Below, piece after piece: positions 1 through 9,360 of a stretch of DNA of 30,695 bases (positions within the stretch are counted from its first letter, which is position 1; the number at the start of each line of letters is the position of its first letter). The notes beneath the pieces were generated by a model. That model saw only the letters and a list, made by a program, of their open reading frames with translations. It searched no databases and was not told where the DNA came from. The stretch is from Triparma columacea (Eukaryota > Sar > Bolidophyceae > Parmales > Triparmaceae): NCBI GenBank assembly GCA_030267965.1, contig BRYA01000900.1, positions 1 through 30,695 on the forward strand. Direction: 5' to 3'. A program made the translations under genes and the position numbers.

Positions 1-743
1 TCCATTCCCCCCTTCCCTCCCCCCCCCCCCCCGCCCCTCTTCTTCTTATTTCGACCCCCCTTGCCCCCCAGCTCCACGAAATCACCACCCAACCCCCCTT
101 CCCCCTTCCTCTTCTTCGCCTTCTTCTCCGATCGAGCGTTATCTGGAGGTGTAGGGCTCGCTGGTTTACTGAAAATGTATCCTGCGTTTCCTTTGTTGAG
201 TTGTTTCTTCGTCTGTTTCCCTTCCCTCACATCCCCCCTTCCCTCCCCCACTACCCTCCTCCCAGTCTCCGTCTCCCACTCCCCCCCGCATTTCTTGCAC
301 TTCCATACCGCGATCCCCACCTTAACCTTGACATTCTTCTTACCCCCCCCCTCCACCTTCCCCTTTCCCCTCACCACGCCTCCCTTCCCCCCGCAGGTTT
401 TGCAAACTGATTCCTTTATAGCGTCCAGGACGACCTTGGACAAGGAGGCTGTGGTGGTAACGAGGTACTTTAGGTTGTTCCTTCCTTCCAGGTTCATCCC
501 ATCACCTCTCTCATTGGAGTTGTGTGTGGAGGTGTCTGTGGAGGTGTCTGTGGAAGTGTCTCCCCCCCCTTGTTTGGTTAGTACATGAGCAGCATCCCAT
601 ATAAGTTTTCCTAACAATCTATCTCTCTTAACTTCAAGTTGTTCTTCTCCATTTGATGGTATGAATGTTGGATCAGATATGATACTTCTTTGTGTTATTG
701 AAGAGTATTTTACGCTCTCTGACGTGACACTCTCTTCCTTCAT
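1..743 (-). CDS. Zinc-ribbon protein resembling RNase P/MRP subunit Rpr2/Rpp21/Snm1 (3' end outside window)
   Basis: The minus-strand frame is open from an ATG at 743-741 to the window edge, about 247 codons with no stop, so the C-terminus is missing. An in-frame TGA lies just upstream of the ATG. Residues around 45-55 form a helix-like stretch (LLGKLIWDAAHVLTKQ). It is followed by a short Thr/Asp/Ser repeat (TDTS x3), a second helix (SLSKVVLDAIKES), then two CxxC knuckles at about C114/C117 and C149/C152 (VCKTCGG and WKCKKCGG). Two helices followed by a split zinc ribbon is the layout of the Rpr2/Rpp21/Snm1 family, which binds RNase P or MRP RNA for tRNA 5' or rRNA processing in the nucleus. 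The spacer between knuckles and the tail are Lys/Gly-rich, which fits RNA binding. The family call is from pattern memory; another zinc-ribbon protein is possible. Gene 2 diverges from it across 610 bp. Confidence 0.6.
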   Translation of the reverse strand, partial: MKEESVTSESVKYSSITQRSIISDPTFIPSNGEEQLEVKRDRLLGKLIWDAAHVLTKQGGGDTSTDTSTDTSTHNSNERGDGMNLEGRNNLKYLVTTTASLSKVVLDAIKESVCKTCGGKGGVVRGKGKVEGGGKKNVKVKVGIAVWKCKKCGGEWETETGRRVVGEGRGDVREGKQTKKQLNKGNAGYIFSKPASPTPPDNARSEKKAKKRKGEGGLGGDFVELGGKGGRNKKKRGGGGGGGKGGM

Positions 744-1353
744 TGCATTCGTTCAAATCCTCTCTCTACTCCTCCTCTCTACTCCTCTCTCTACTCCTCC
801 TATTTCCTCTCTCTCTTCTCCTTTGCGTTATTGGTAGTGTGAAAGTTGCCTAAGGGAGGAAGATATAACCCCAAAACCGCTCAGATTCACTTTCCACCTC
901 TTCTAACTCAATATAAAGTATATAAACTATAAACAAGTCACCACAGAATATATTTTATTCTCCTTTTGTTCTCCTTTTTATTTGTCACCCCACTCCGGAC
1001 CCATTCTCTCCGAACCTTTCTGTTTGACCACCTGCACCACCAAATTGTACGTATAACCGCTCTAACACCTTCCCAGCCGCTCCCACGCTCCCTCATCGTT
1101 CCAATAAGTCCCCTTTTGTGTCAAAAACGTCCCCCCAAACCCTTTTATTTCAAACTCACTAGTGACAGTTCGAGTGCCCTTCCCCTTGTAACACAAATCT
1201 CTCCACTCAATACCTTTCAAGTATATCAAAACCTACTAATTCCCACCTCATCTCATCTCTACCCCCGCATACTAACTCATTTCACCCCTATCTCCCCCTC
1301 ACTCTCCAATCCCCACCTTTACCTCCTCCATTTGATTTCCAGAAGGTCAGAGG
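744..1353. other. Intergenic region between divergent genes 1 and 2
   Basis: No convincing gene is seen. The left part holds a CT-rich simple repeat (about 768-815). An AT-rich stretch at about 908-935 contains TATAAA-like strings and could hold promoter elements for gene 2. The sequence just before the gene 2 ATG (TTTGATTTCCAG, ending at 1342) looks like a 3' splice site, so a 5'-UTR intron is possible. A plus-strand frame open over 966-1664 is Pro/Leu/Ser-rich low complexity and runs through the first splice site of gene 2, so it is not taken as a gene. Confidence 0.5.
768..832. repeat. CT-rich microsatellite (CTCTCTACTCCTC units)
   Basis: Irregular tandem copies of a TCTCTACTCC-type unit lie about 30-90 bp upstream of the gene 1 start codon. 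Read from gene 1 this is a purine-rich GAGAGGAG tract in its 5'-UTR or promoter. Confidence 0.8.
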
Positions 1354-4300
1354 ATGAAGTTCACAGCAACCGACGGGACGACGTTCGACACTCGCGAGGA
1401 GTACAGGGCGTACGAGATGGAGACGCAGTACACCTTCAGGAACCTGTGAGTTTTGAGGGGGGAGGGAGGAGAGAGGACCAAGGGAAAGAAACTTTGGTGT
1501 TGAAAACTTGTGACTTAACCCTCCCCTCCCCCCCCTCACGCGCACAGCAAAAACACCACCAAGATCAAGCAGCCCAACAGCATCCAAGGCCAGCCTTTCG
1601 ACATTGCCGATTGTTCCAACTCCACCCTCTGCATCCTCGACAATTCCGACATGGTCCAAATTGACGCCGCCGTATCCTGCAAGATCTTCGTCGCCGCGTC
1701 CTCCGAGTCCATCTTCGTTCGTGACTGCAAGGACTGCACCTTCACGATCGCGTGCAAGCAGCTGAGGACTAGGGACTGCGTGAATTGCACCTTCAACCTC
1801 TACAGCAAGACGGAGCCCATCATCGAGACCAGCAGCGGGATGAGATTCGCGCCATTCAACGGGGCCTTCAAGGGCCACGCCGCAGCCATGGAGAGGGCTA
1901 ACCTCCAGCCGGCCTACAACCTCTGGTACGCAGTTTACGACTTCAACGATCCCAGCAAGACCGGTCGGAACTGGTCCATCGTAGACCAGAAGGACGAGGA
2001 GGAAACCTGGTGCCCTATCGAACCGCACCCCAACTGCTGCCCGAGGGTGAAGGTCGGGAGCATACCGCTACCTAGCGAGGGGAGCGACCCCAACATGCCA
2101 GCGAGTAGCGGGGGCATGACGAGGTGAGAAATAGCAGAAGGAAAAGGAGGATCTTGAAGGGGCAAATTCCCAAGAACCCCAAAGCGCTAACCCAAATACC
2201 CCTCTTCCCCCGCACACACTAGTTTCGCCATTGGTACGAGCATGCACGACGCCGCGAAGTTGACAGGGGACGCGTACACGGCACAGGAGACAAAGGCCAC
2301 CACCGATAAGCAGAAGAAGAAGGCTCCGAGCCCAAAGAAGGAGCAGAAGAAATCAGGCGTCGGATGGAACCCTGATGCAGCGAGCGAAGCCACCCCCCCC
2401 AAGAAACAGCAGACCAAGTCCAAGGTCGGTTGGAACCCCGATGCAGTGAGCTCCCCCCCAAAGAAGGAGCAGACAAAGTCCAAGGTCGGATGGAACCCTG
2501 ACGCAGTGAGCGAACCAACACCACCGAAGAAACAACAGACTAAGTCGAAGGTGGGGTGGAACCCGGGAGCGTTAAGCGAACCTGTAACAACACCAGCACC
2601 AGCACCCAAGGCAAGCAAGGTGAGAATTATGACGAACATTAACATTTAAACACCTTGCAAGCTTTGCCTACCTCGCTAATGCCCCCCCCCCCCCCCCCCC
2701 TCGTGCGCGACTCGCTTTGCTCGTCGCAGCCAAAGGCCAAGATCGGGTGGAACCCCGACGCCCTCAACGACGACACCAAGGTGGCCACCGGTTGCGACAA
2801 CCCTGTAATCGTTAAGAAGAGAGGGCCGAGCAACGAGGAGGCGGGGAGGAGCAGGACGGACAGCGACCTCAGCAACGGAACGTCAGGAGAAAAGGGGGTC
2901 ACCCTAGAGCTCCAGGCACTACTACTCTTCGCGGTGGAGAGAGGCGTTGACCTTGTGAGATGGTTCACCCCAGACAGCGCGGCAGAGAAAAAGATTGCGC
3001 TAGTCCAAAACCCAAAGCCTGACATCCTTCTGACCAAGGAAGAATTCGCGAGCAAGATCACGGGACTGGGATTGGGACTCGGAGCGGGACAAGACAAGGA
3101 CACCCAGGACGAAATTGCGGCTGCCATCAGCAAGGGGAGCCTCGATACGCTCGCGAGACCAAGGTGAGAATGGCGAGAGCTGAAATCAGCGCATCCCGTA
3201 TATCGAAATATTCCTAACCCCCGAGCCTAAATCCTTTTCACAACTCGCTACGCTCGTCCCAGGAACTGCGACGCCAAGTCTAACCACCCCAAGACTGGAA
3301 AGACGAGAGTGTCGTGTCGCATGATTTTTGAAGTCAGCAAGGCAAAGAACTTGCTCACTTCCCCCGCCCCCGCCCCCACCTCCACCACAACGACCACCTC
3401 TACCCCCACCGACACCGTCACCGCCATGGCTGCTCGCAGGGGCGTTACTTCCCCCACCAAGACCCGCCCCCCCCCTCTCCCGGTCTCCCCCGCCAACATC
3501 AAGGCCGCCCCCCCCCTGCCCCTCAAGCAGAAGCCCTTATGGTCTCCGAGCGCCCCCAACCACGTCAAGCACAAGGAGGCGCAAATGGTGCCAAGGGAGA
3601 CCCCGGCAGTCGACCTCGAGAGAGAAATTGAAACGTGCCTTCAGGCCCTCGCCAGGCAAGCCGACATTTACCACAAGCTCAGATCCCACCTCAAGCTCGA
3701 GGCCAAGTGCAGGGCCAAGGAGGGCCTCAAGGTCAGGGACATTACAAAGGCTCTCAACCAGGTCGGGCTGAAGCTAGGACCGGCAGGAGTCACGGCCATG
3801 GCGAGGAGGATCACCCAAACGCAGCCGGGTCAGAAGTCACCGGAGGAAATACCCGCCGAGGTCCTTAAGGAGTACCTCCTCGGCCTCAAGCTGCAGAAAA
3901 AACAGTCGCGCTCGGACTGGCTCGCAGCCAAGAAGCAACAGGAAGCCATTGACCAGACGAACCGTGAGAAGGAGGTGAGAATTTTCAAGAAAGAAACAGT
4001 GCGACAACTCTAATTTACTAACAAATCCATTTGCCCGTCGCTTCGCTCCTCCCCACAGTTCCAGAAGGCCGTCAAGGGTTCCTACTTCGTTCTCCCAGAG
4101 TCCTACTGGGACAGTATGATTGACTCTTTCGAGATCATTGGGAACGAAGACGTGAAGCGCGAGGTATCCGCCGCCGCTCTTGAGTGGCTGACCAGCAACG
4201 AGGGAGTCCGCGTCTCCCGCCGCAAGGCCCTCGCGGCGGAGCACAGCAGGGGAGACACAGTAGTCGACGAGGAGGACAAGGAGTCCATCATGCACCAGGC

Positions 4301-5515
4301 CAAGGTAGAGGCCCTAGAGGAGAAGAGGAAGTCGCTCGACGAGGAGGAGAACGACACCCGCACCATCACCAAGGGGCTCTTCCGCACGTACGTGGTGCAG
4401 AACAAACGAAGCAACTTCCAGGATACCATGTCGTTCGAGGACTGGGTCACGAAGCGCGAGGACAACAGGAGGGGCGTCAGGAAGGCCAGGAAGGAGTGGG
4501 TCGAGAGCAAGGACGAGGAGAGGAAGAGGCGCGACGCAGCGGGAAGCAAGGTGAGAGAGGACAAGAGTATAGAGCACAACAAGTCTAGCACGCACTACGC
4601 TATTGACGCGCTATATAAAGCTTTTGGCGACTCGCTTATCTTATCGCATAATCTTGAGCTCTAACGCATAACGCAATCATACGGTCGTCGCTTTGCTCCT
4701 CCCCGTCGCAGGTGGCTACGGTGGCGGATGTGGAGGAACTAATTAAGGACCTTGTCACATCCGCATCCACGCAGACTACCAACAAGGGAGGCATTGCAGT
4801 CATGAAGCCTTCTAGGAAGGGGCTTGAGCTCGGGAAGAAGCTTAGGGAGATGCAGAAGGCGAGTGGGAACGGGAAAATTGTCTCCAAGGCTACCTTTGAT
4901 AAGGTCATGCACGACGTCATCTTCTCCTTGATGGCGGACAAGAAGACGGCCAAGCAAGCCAAAGCTCTAGCGAAGGAATACCTTGGAGCTGAGGGCGCTG
5001 GTCCGAGCGGAGTCTTCGTTGAGGATGAGGGGGGTAAAATTGCTGAAAGGGCCCTTGAGATTTTTTCGGAGAAGAGAGCCCAGGCTGAGTCCACGTACAA
5101 GCACTGGCTCAAATCGAAAAAAGCAAAGGATAAGAAGCTCAAGAAGGAGAAGGTGAGAATAGGACGACACAATGTAAACTTCTAGGGGAATGCTTCCGCT
5201 CGTTTTACAAATCTAAACTTTATTGCAACCCTCCGCGACTCGCATCGCTCGTTGCAGCGTGCCCAGGCGAAACAGATGAAGGCAGACAAGGTGGAGAAAC
5301 AAAAGAAGGCAGAGGATGCCTACACTAATTGGCTCGCCCTCAACAAGTCCAAGAGATACTACTCCTTCAAGAGGAAGGAGGAGGCAGCCATCCCGAAGCG
5401 AGTCAGGAAGAAGCAGGAGAAGGACTGGCAGCAGATCATCCCTGACGAGGAAGAAATCGAGGAAGCCGGAGTGGCAACCGAGGGAGACGAGAACGACGGA
5501 GGGGGAGGAAACTAG
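1354..5515 (+). CDS. RP2-type TBCC-domain protein with WNPDA repeats and charged helical tail
   Basis: Eight exons join in frame: 1354-1445, 1548-2123, 2223-2619, 2730-3163, 3263-3974, 4059-4550, 4712-5152, 5258-5515, giving about 1133 aa. Every intron starts GTGAG and ends AG. After a short leader (MKFTATDGTTFDTREEYRAY) comes a C-CAP/TBCC domain at about residues 25-170. It contains CKDCTFTIACKQLRTRDC, with the Q-x-R arginine-finger position of TBCC/RP2 near R104, then PIIETSS and NWSIVDQ as in XRP2. RP2 is a GTPase-activating protein for ARL3 at the ciliary base. From about residue 260, five copies of (V/I)GWNP(D/G)A sit in a Lys/Gln/Pro-rich linker. The C-terminal half is basic and helical, with spaced FEDWVTKRE, YKHWLKSKK and YTNWLALNK motifs like those of MAP9/CCDC34-type microtubule proteins. 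It lacks the N-terminal MGC acylation signal of animal RP2. Domain call is strong; the tail assignment is inference. Confidence 0.85.
2327..2772 (+). repeat. Coding tandem repeat: five (V/I)GWNP(D/G)A units
   Basis: Four units lie in exon 3 and a fifth (KIGWNPDALN) at the start of exon 4. Each is a GWNPDA core followed by a linker of about 12-18 residues of the type AVSEPTPPKKQQTKSK. Units 2 to 4 are nearly identical at nucleotide level, so expansion looks recent. The fifth unit is separated by an introner-like intron. The core could be a short linear binding motif; its partner is unknown. Confidence 0.9.
2620..2729 (+). repeat. Introner-like intron (gene 2 intron 3)
   Basis: It starts GTGAGAAT and ends with GCGACTCGCTTTGCTCGTC then GCAG. 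This end can fold as an imperfect hairpin (GCGAC pairing with GTCGC). A run of 19 C lies at 2682-2700. Confidence 0.75.
3164..3262 (+). repeat. Introner-like intron (gene 2 intron 4)
   Basis: It starts GTGAGAAT and ends ACTCGCTACGCTCGTCCCAG, the same 3' block as intron 3 with a few substitutions. The bodies of the two introns are not obviously alike. Confidence 0.72.
3975..4058 (+). repeat. Introner-like intron (gene 2 intron 5)
   Basis: It starts GTGAGAAT, has a branch-point-like TTTACTAACAAA, and ends CCCGTCGCTTCGCTCCTCCC then CACAG. Confidence 0.72.
4551..4711 (+). repeat. Introner-like intron (gene 2 intron 6)
   Basis: It starts GTGAGAGA and ends GTCGTCGCTTTGCTCCTCCC then CGTCGCAG. An extra GGCGACTCGCTTATC block sits mid-intron (about 4625-4640), which suggests a decayed second copy or nested element. 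Confidence 0.7.
5153..5257 (+). repeat. Introner-like intron (gene 2 intron 7)
   Basis: It starts GTGAGAAT and ends GCGACTCGCATCGCTCGTTG then CAG. A related GCTTCCGCTCG string lies near 5192-5202. Confidence 0.72.
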
Positions 5516-5624
5516 AGTGGGGAGAGATGGGAGGGGGAGGGAAGTGGGAGATGGAGAGGGAGGAAGGAAAGCAATTTTAAGCGCTTACTTCACTTGCGTT
5601 TGTGATAAATATACAATCATTACT

Positions 5625-6533
5625 TTACAGACCACGGCACACAGACTGGTAGGTGGGAACGGCGTACTTGATCGTCTTGTAAGTCGCTGCCCCCCCGAGC
5701 TCCTCGCAGGTTTCAAGCACCTGAGTTACCAAATTGGACATGCTCAGACCCGCAACTTGGTAGGCACCGTCCGGCCCAACTTTGTGGTCGTCCGCACTGT
5801 ATATATTCAGGGTAGGCAAGATTCTGGGGAGGTAGGGCGCGAGGGCCCTCCCCATTGCCCCCATGCCGCCAGTTTCTTGGGCATCGCACTTCAGCAAGAG
5901 GAGAAAAACGTAAAGCGCCTTGCTGACACTGTCCCTGTGGCCGCTCTGCAGGCCCAACTTCAGTGCCGAGACTACCTTTTGGACGCAGGTTAGGACCCTG
6001 TGCCTCGGACCCCCGACCGTGAGCATGTCCAGCGTCCCCTCGTAAGCCAAGAAGTTGTAAGGCGGGTCAGTCTCAACCAATCCTGACATGAAGAGGGGAA
6101 GGTGGTGGCTGAAGTCTAGAGAGAGAATGTCGACGTTCCAACCTATATGCCTTTTCGAAGCCCCAACCACTCCTTGATCGATCTGTATCGGCAAGTTGCC
6201 CTCATCAAACTGGTTCCCAAACTCGCTGCAGAAGGGGTTCAGTGGGTTCCCCGAGTTCCTGCTGCTATGCGGCAGCTTTTTCCCACCTGGCACCCCCCGT
6301 CCCCGCACACCAGATGCACGACTGAACCTCGAAACGTTACTCCGGGTCGGAGATGCCCCCTTTTGAGAAGTCCTGCTCGTCCTTACCCTTGAGACTGAGG
6401 AAAATTGGGAGGAGGCATAGGAAAGGTCATCGGAGAAGAGGGATATATCGTCAGAGGAATCCGAGTCGTAGTCCCGGTACGTACCATGAGACTTGCGGGA
6501 GGCATGGCTTTTACTTGGGCTGCTTCGAGACAT
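5625..6533 (-). CDS. PACRG: PACRG (parkin co-regulated gene protein), ciliary microtubule protein
   Basis: A single-exon minus-strand ORF of 302 aa. The first ~100 residues are Ser/Arg/Asp-rich and disordered. From about residue 105 the PACRG fold is clear: NLPIQIDQG, IGWNVDILSLDFSHHLPLFMSGL, ending GGAATYKTIKYAVPTYQSVC, which matches the very conserved family C-terminus. Length is close to human PACRG. The protein sits in the inner junction between A and B tubules of ciliary doublet microtubules, next to FAP20 in Chlamydomonas. Its presence implies that the organism builds, or recently built, a motile flagellum. It converges on gene 2 (109 bp gap) and diverges from gene 4. Confidence 0.95.
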   Translation of the reverse strand: MSRSSPSKSHASRKSHGTYRDYDSDSSDDISLFSDDLSYASSQFSSVSRVRTSRTSQKGASPTRSNVSRFSRASGVRGRGVPGGKKLPHSSRNSGNPLNPFCSEFGNQFDEGNLPIQIDQGVVGASKRHIGWNVDILSLDFSHHLPLFMSGLVETDPPYNFLAYEGTLDMLTVGGPRHRVLTCVQKVVSALKLGLQSGHRDSVSKALYVFLLLLKCDAQETGGMGAMGRALAPYLPRILPTLNIYSADDHKVGPDGAYQVAGLSMSNLVTQVLETCEELGGAATYKTIKYAVPTYQSVCRGL

Positions 6534-6918
6534 TTTGAACTGGTTGAGGCAGAAAGAAGGGCTTGAAATCGTGCGATTCCTTCAGACTGTGGGAAATCGG
6601 CGCAGGATATAAATTAGATCGCAATAGATTTGCCTATGAAACGAGCCAATAGAGTGGGAACCCCCTTGGAATTTGGGTTGTGGGGAGTGGAGAACATTGT
6701 TGAGATTGTTGAATTCAGATTTCAGATTCTCAATTTACACGTTGGCAGTACTTCTTCCAAAAAAGGGAAAGACGAGACGGTACCCACCTTCTTTCCATCG
6801 CTCTCGCCCTATCTTCTCCTTTTCCGTCCCCTCCGACACTCCCCTATCCCCCCCATCTCCGAGCAATTAAATTAAGAAAGTTAGGCCGGGCGTTTCAAGT
6901 TTGAGAAAGTCACATACC
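6534..6918. other. Divergent promoter region between PACRG and the NIPA-type gene
   Basis: This 385-bp stretch has no supported gene. Small plus-strand frames at 6630-6875 lack any recognisable domain and end in a pyrimidine-rich tract. A TATAAAT-like string occurs at about 6608-6614. Regulatory content for both flanking genes is inferred from the arrangement only. Confidence 0.5.
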
Positions 6919-9150
6919 ATGTCTCCTCAAACGCATTTCGAAAGAGTCGTCGGATACATGGCTCGACTGTGCCTGCTACTATACTTGCTTGAGCCTGCGG
7001 CCTCCGCTTCCTCCATAATGTTTAACAACGGCTACAACGGGTTGCGACCCATGGCATCAGATTTTCTCAGCAGATCGCTCTCTTCTTCGGTGGCGCACAT
7101 CCTGTCGACGACACCGACGAACAAAACTAGCGTGATTAGGGGGAAGCAACTCAGTATTGAGTGGGCCAACAACTATCCATATTCCTCGGATGGTGCAAGG
7201 GAGGTTAAAATTATGTTAAGGAGAGACGGTGTTTTCTCCAAGGAGGACTGGGAACCCGGAAGCGACGAGGGATCTTTGATCGAAATCTCTGAAAGCACGA
7301 TCGACACAGGAACATTCACGTTTGTCGTGCCTATTGACATTGATATTGGGGACGACTACTACATAACCATAGAAGACGTAGAAAATAGGACTGGAATTTA
7401 CGGTTGCGCGCCGAACAAAGAGGATGGGTTCATGAGTATTACTCCCCCTCCGAAGTCACTTTGGTGGCTCTTTGGGGTCTTCTTGAGCATTATAGCGTCA
7501 ATCCTAAGTAACCTCGGTGTTAACCTTCAGAAGCTCAGCATGATGAGGGAGAGCCGGGATAAGGCAGCTAGCAAAAAGAGGCTTTTCTACACTCAACCCA
7601 TGTGGCAGATGGGGCTCCTGACCGTAGTCATAGGCAGCGTGGGAGACTTTGTGGCCCTGGGTTTCGCCCCCCAGAGTCTCATGACCCCCGTAGGCGGCTT
7701 CACGCTCGTTTGTAACGCAGTGTTTGCACACTACTTCCTTTCTGAAAAATTGACTTTCCGCGACAAGATCGGAACGATGAACATTATCTTAGGGATCATT
7801 GTACTTGCCGTATTTGGAGCCAAGAGTAACACCTCCTACACAGTCGAAGAGCTCTTGCACATGTACCAGCAGTCTGCCTTCATTGTCTATGTGGTACTCA
7901 CAACGATAACGGTGTGTAGCCTCTACTGGCTTTACCTGAAGTGTCACAGAATCGAGAAGGAATTTGGAAAGGGGCATGTCAAGTACCAGAAGCTCAAGAA
8001 GTTCCACCCCCTGACCTGCTCGGCGCTTAGCGGCTGCCTCGGAGCCCAATCTATCCTCTGCGCCAAGTCGGTCGCTGAAATGTTTAAGGAGAGCGTGGCA
8101 GGGAACATGCAGTTTGACAAGGTCTCAGCATGGCTTATTGTCTTTGCAATGGTTTTCTTCATTTTCAGCCAGATTCATTGGCTGGCGAGGGGACTTGAGA
8201 GCTTTGATGCTGTGTACATCGTGCCGGTTTTTCAGTGCTTCTTCATCAGCGTAGTTGTAATTGGCGGTGCGGTCTACTTCAGGGAGTTTGACGACATGCC
8301 TGATATGCAGAGGCTAGGGTGAGTTCTGTTATCACCCCCCCCTCCCTCCCCCCTCCTACCCACCATTCAATACTCTCAATACTCTCAATACTCGACACTC
8401 ACCACCCCGCACCGCTTCCACAGTTTCTTCTTCGGGCTCAGCATCACCCTCAGTGGAGTCTACCTTTTGAGCCAGAGGGACATGAGCAAGTTGAAGCCCA
8501 GAGCAAGGTTCAGAGCAAGAGCGTTTGTTCTAATTTTTATCCAAAGAACCAGAAAGGTCATAGCAGACAAGAAAGCGCAAGACGAGAAGGACAACGCATA
8601 TTTCGAGACCCAGGCGCTGAGCTCGTCGGGCAATATCGACATCGCAAATCCCGCGGTCGCAAAGCTCTCGCTCGAACCCGAACAAGTCAACATACTTCCA
8701 GGTCAGGTCTCCCCTCCCAGGGAGATCAGCCCGAGGGTCGAGGAGAGAAAGGCACACAACGACAAGAGCAAGAGGGAAGAGGTGGAGATCGTGAGGAACA
8801 ACCTGAAGCAGAGAAGAAATAGCGCAGCAGGTAGTGCCCTGCCAATCATGGTTGTGGGTGATGTACTAGATAACAAGAAGAGGCATGTCGAGGAGAAGAT
8901 CAAAGAAGGCGCCAAGGCAGCCGCACAGAAAATTGATGACGTCGGAAAGAAGGTGGCCAGCAACATGGGCAAGGTCAGGATTGCTCCCACAGGAGGGGAG
9001 AACACCGCGGGGAGCCCTGGCAAGGATTCGCTAGGAAACAACGACATCGAACTTGGAGAAGCAGTCTATGTTGTGCCCAAAGAAAGCACACAGGCGGATC
9101 ACGAGATGAACCTCAAAACGCCTCCCAAGACTGATGCTAGCTTGGTATAA
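6919..9150 (+). CDS. NIPA-family magnesium transporter with N-terminal Kre9-like extracellular domain
   Basis: Two exons, 6919-8318 and 8424-9150, give about 708 aa; the junction reads MQRLG/FFFGLSITLSG. The ATG at 6919 follows ATACC. A hydrophobic segment at about residues 12-30 (LCLLLYLLEPAASAS) looks like a signal peptide. Residues ~70-172 resemble the Kre9/Knh1 Ig-like fold (IRGKQLSIEW, EVKIMLRRDG, DDYYITIED). From ~181 the NIPA (DUF803) domain begins: LWWLFGVFLSIIASILSNLGVNLQKLS, then VIGSVGDFVALGFAPQSLMTPVG, VCNAVFAHYFLSEKL and the late YIVPVFQCFF helices. NIPA proteins move Mg2+ and other divalent cations. The C-terminal ~200 residues are a charged cytoplasmic tail (KLKPRARFRARAF, KREEVEIV) of unknown role. 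Family call is firm; the fused N-terminal domain is less certain. Confidence 0.92.
8319..8423 (+). other. Intron of the NIPA-type gene with short tandem repeat
   Basis: Donor GTGAGTTC and acceptor CCACAG. It carries C-rich tracts and three tandem copies of CTCAATA(C/T)T (about 8368-8393). The 3' block of the introner-like family is absent. Confidence 0.8.
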
Positions 9151-9360
9151 ATATTAATCGGAAGCAACGACCGTACATAAAACAAAATCCCACCGTCCTT
9201 TATCCTTTAAAGAAAGGGTTCCCCTGCCCTTTTTGATCTGATATTGTTCCTTCTTCCTCGGACCTCCAGGTTTTGTTTTCTGCTCAAAAACAAATAAGTT
9301 AGAAACCCCTCACCAACCCAAGCCCCGCACGCCACTTGTCCCCCTCAATAAGCAAGCGTG
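9151..9360. other. Spacer between the NIPA-type gene and the giant gene
   Basis: This 210-bp AT-richer stretch is the only tandem (same-strand) junction in the window. It must hold the 3' end of gene 4 and the promoter of gene 5. No specific element is recognised. Confidence 0.5.

Noticed and set aside
61..588. Plus-strand open frame of 175 codons rich in Pro/Ser/Phe
   Set aside because: It is antisense to gene 1, whose minus frame encodes two helices and paired CxxC motifs; the plus frame is low complexity.
1288..2028. Minus-strand open frame of 246 codons
   Set aside because: It is antisense to the TBCC domain of gene 2 and has no domain of its own.
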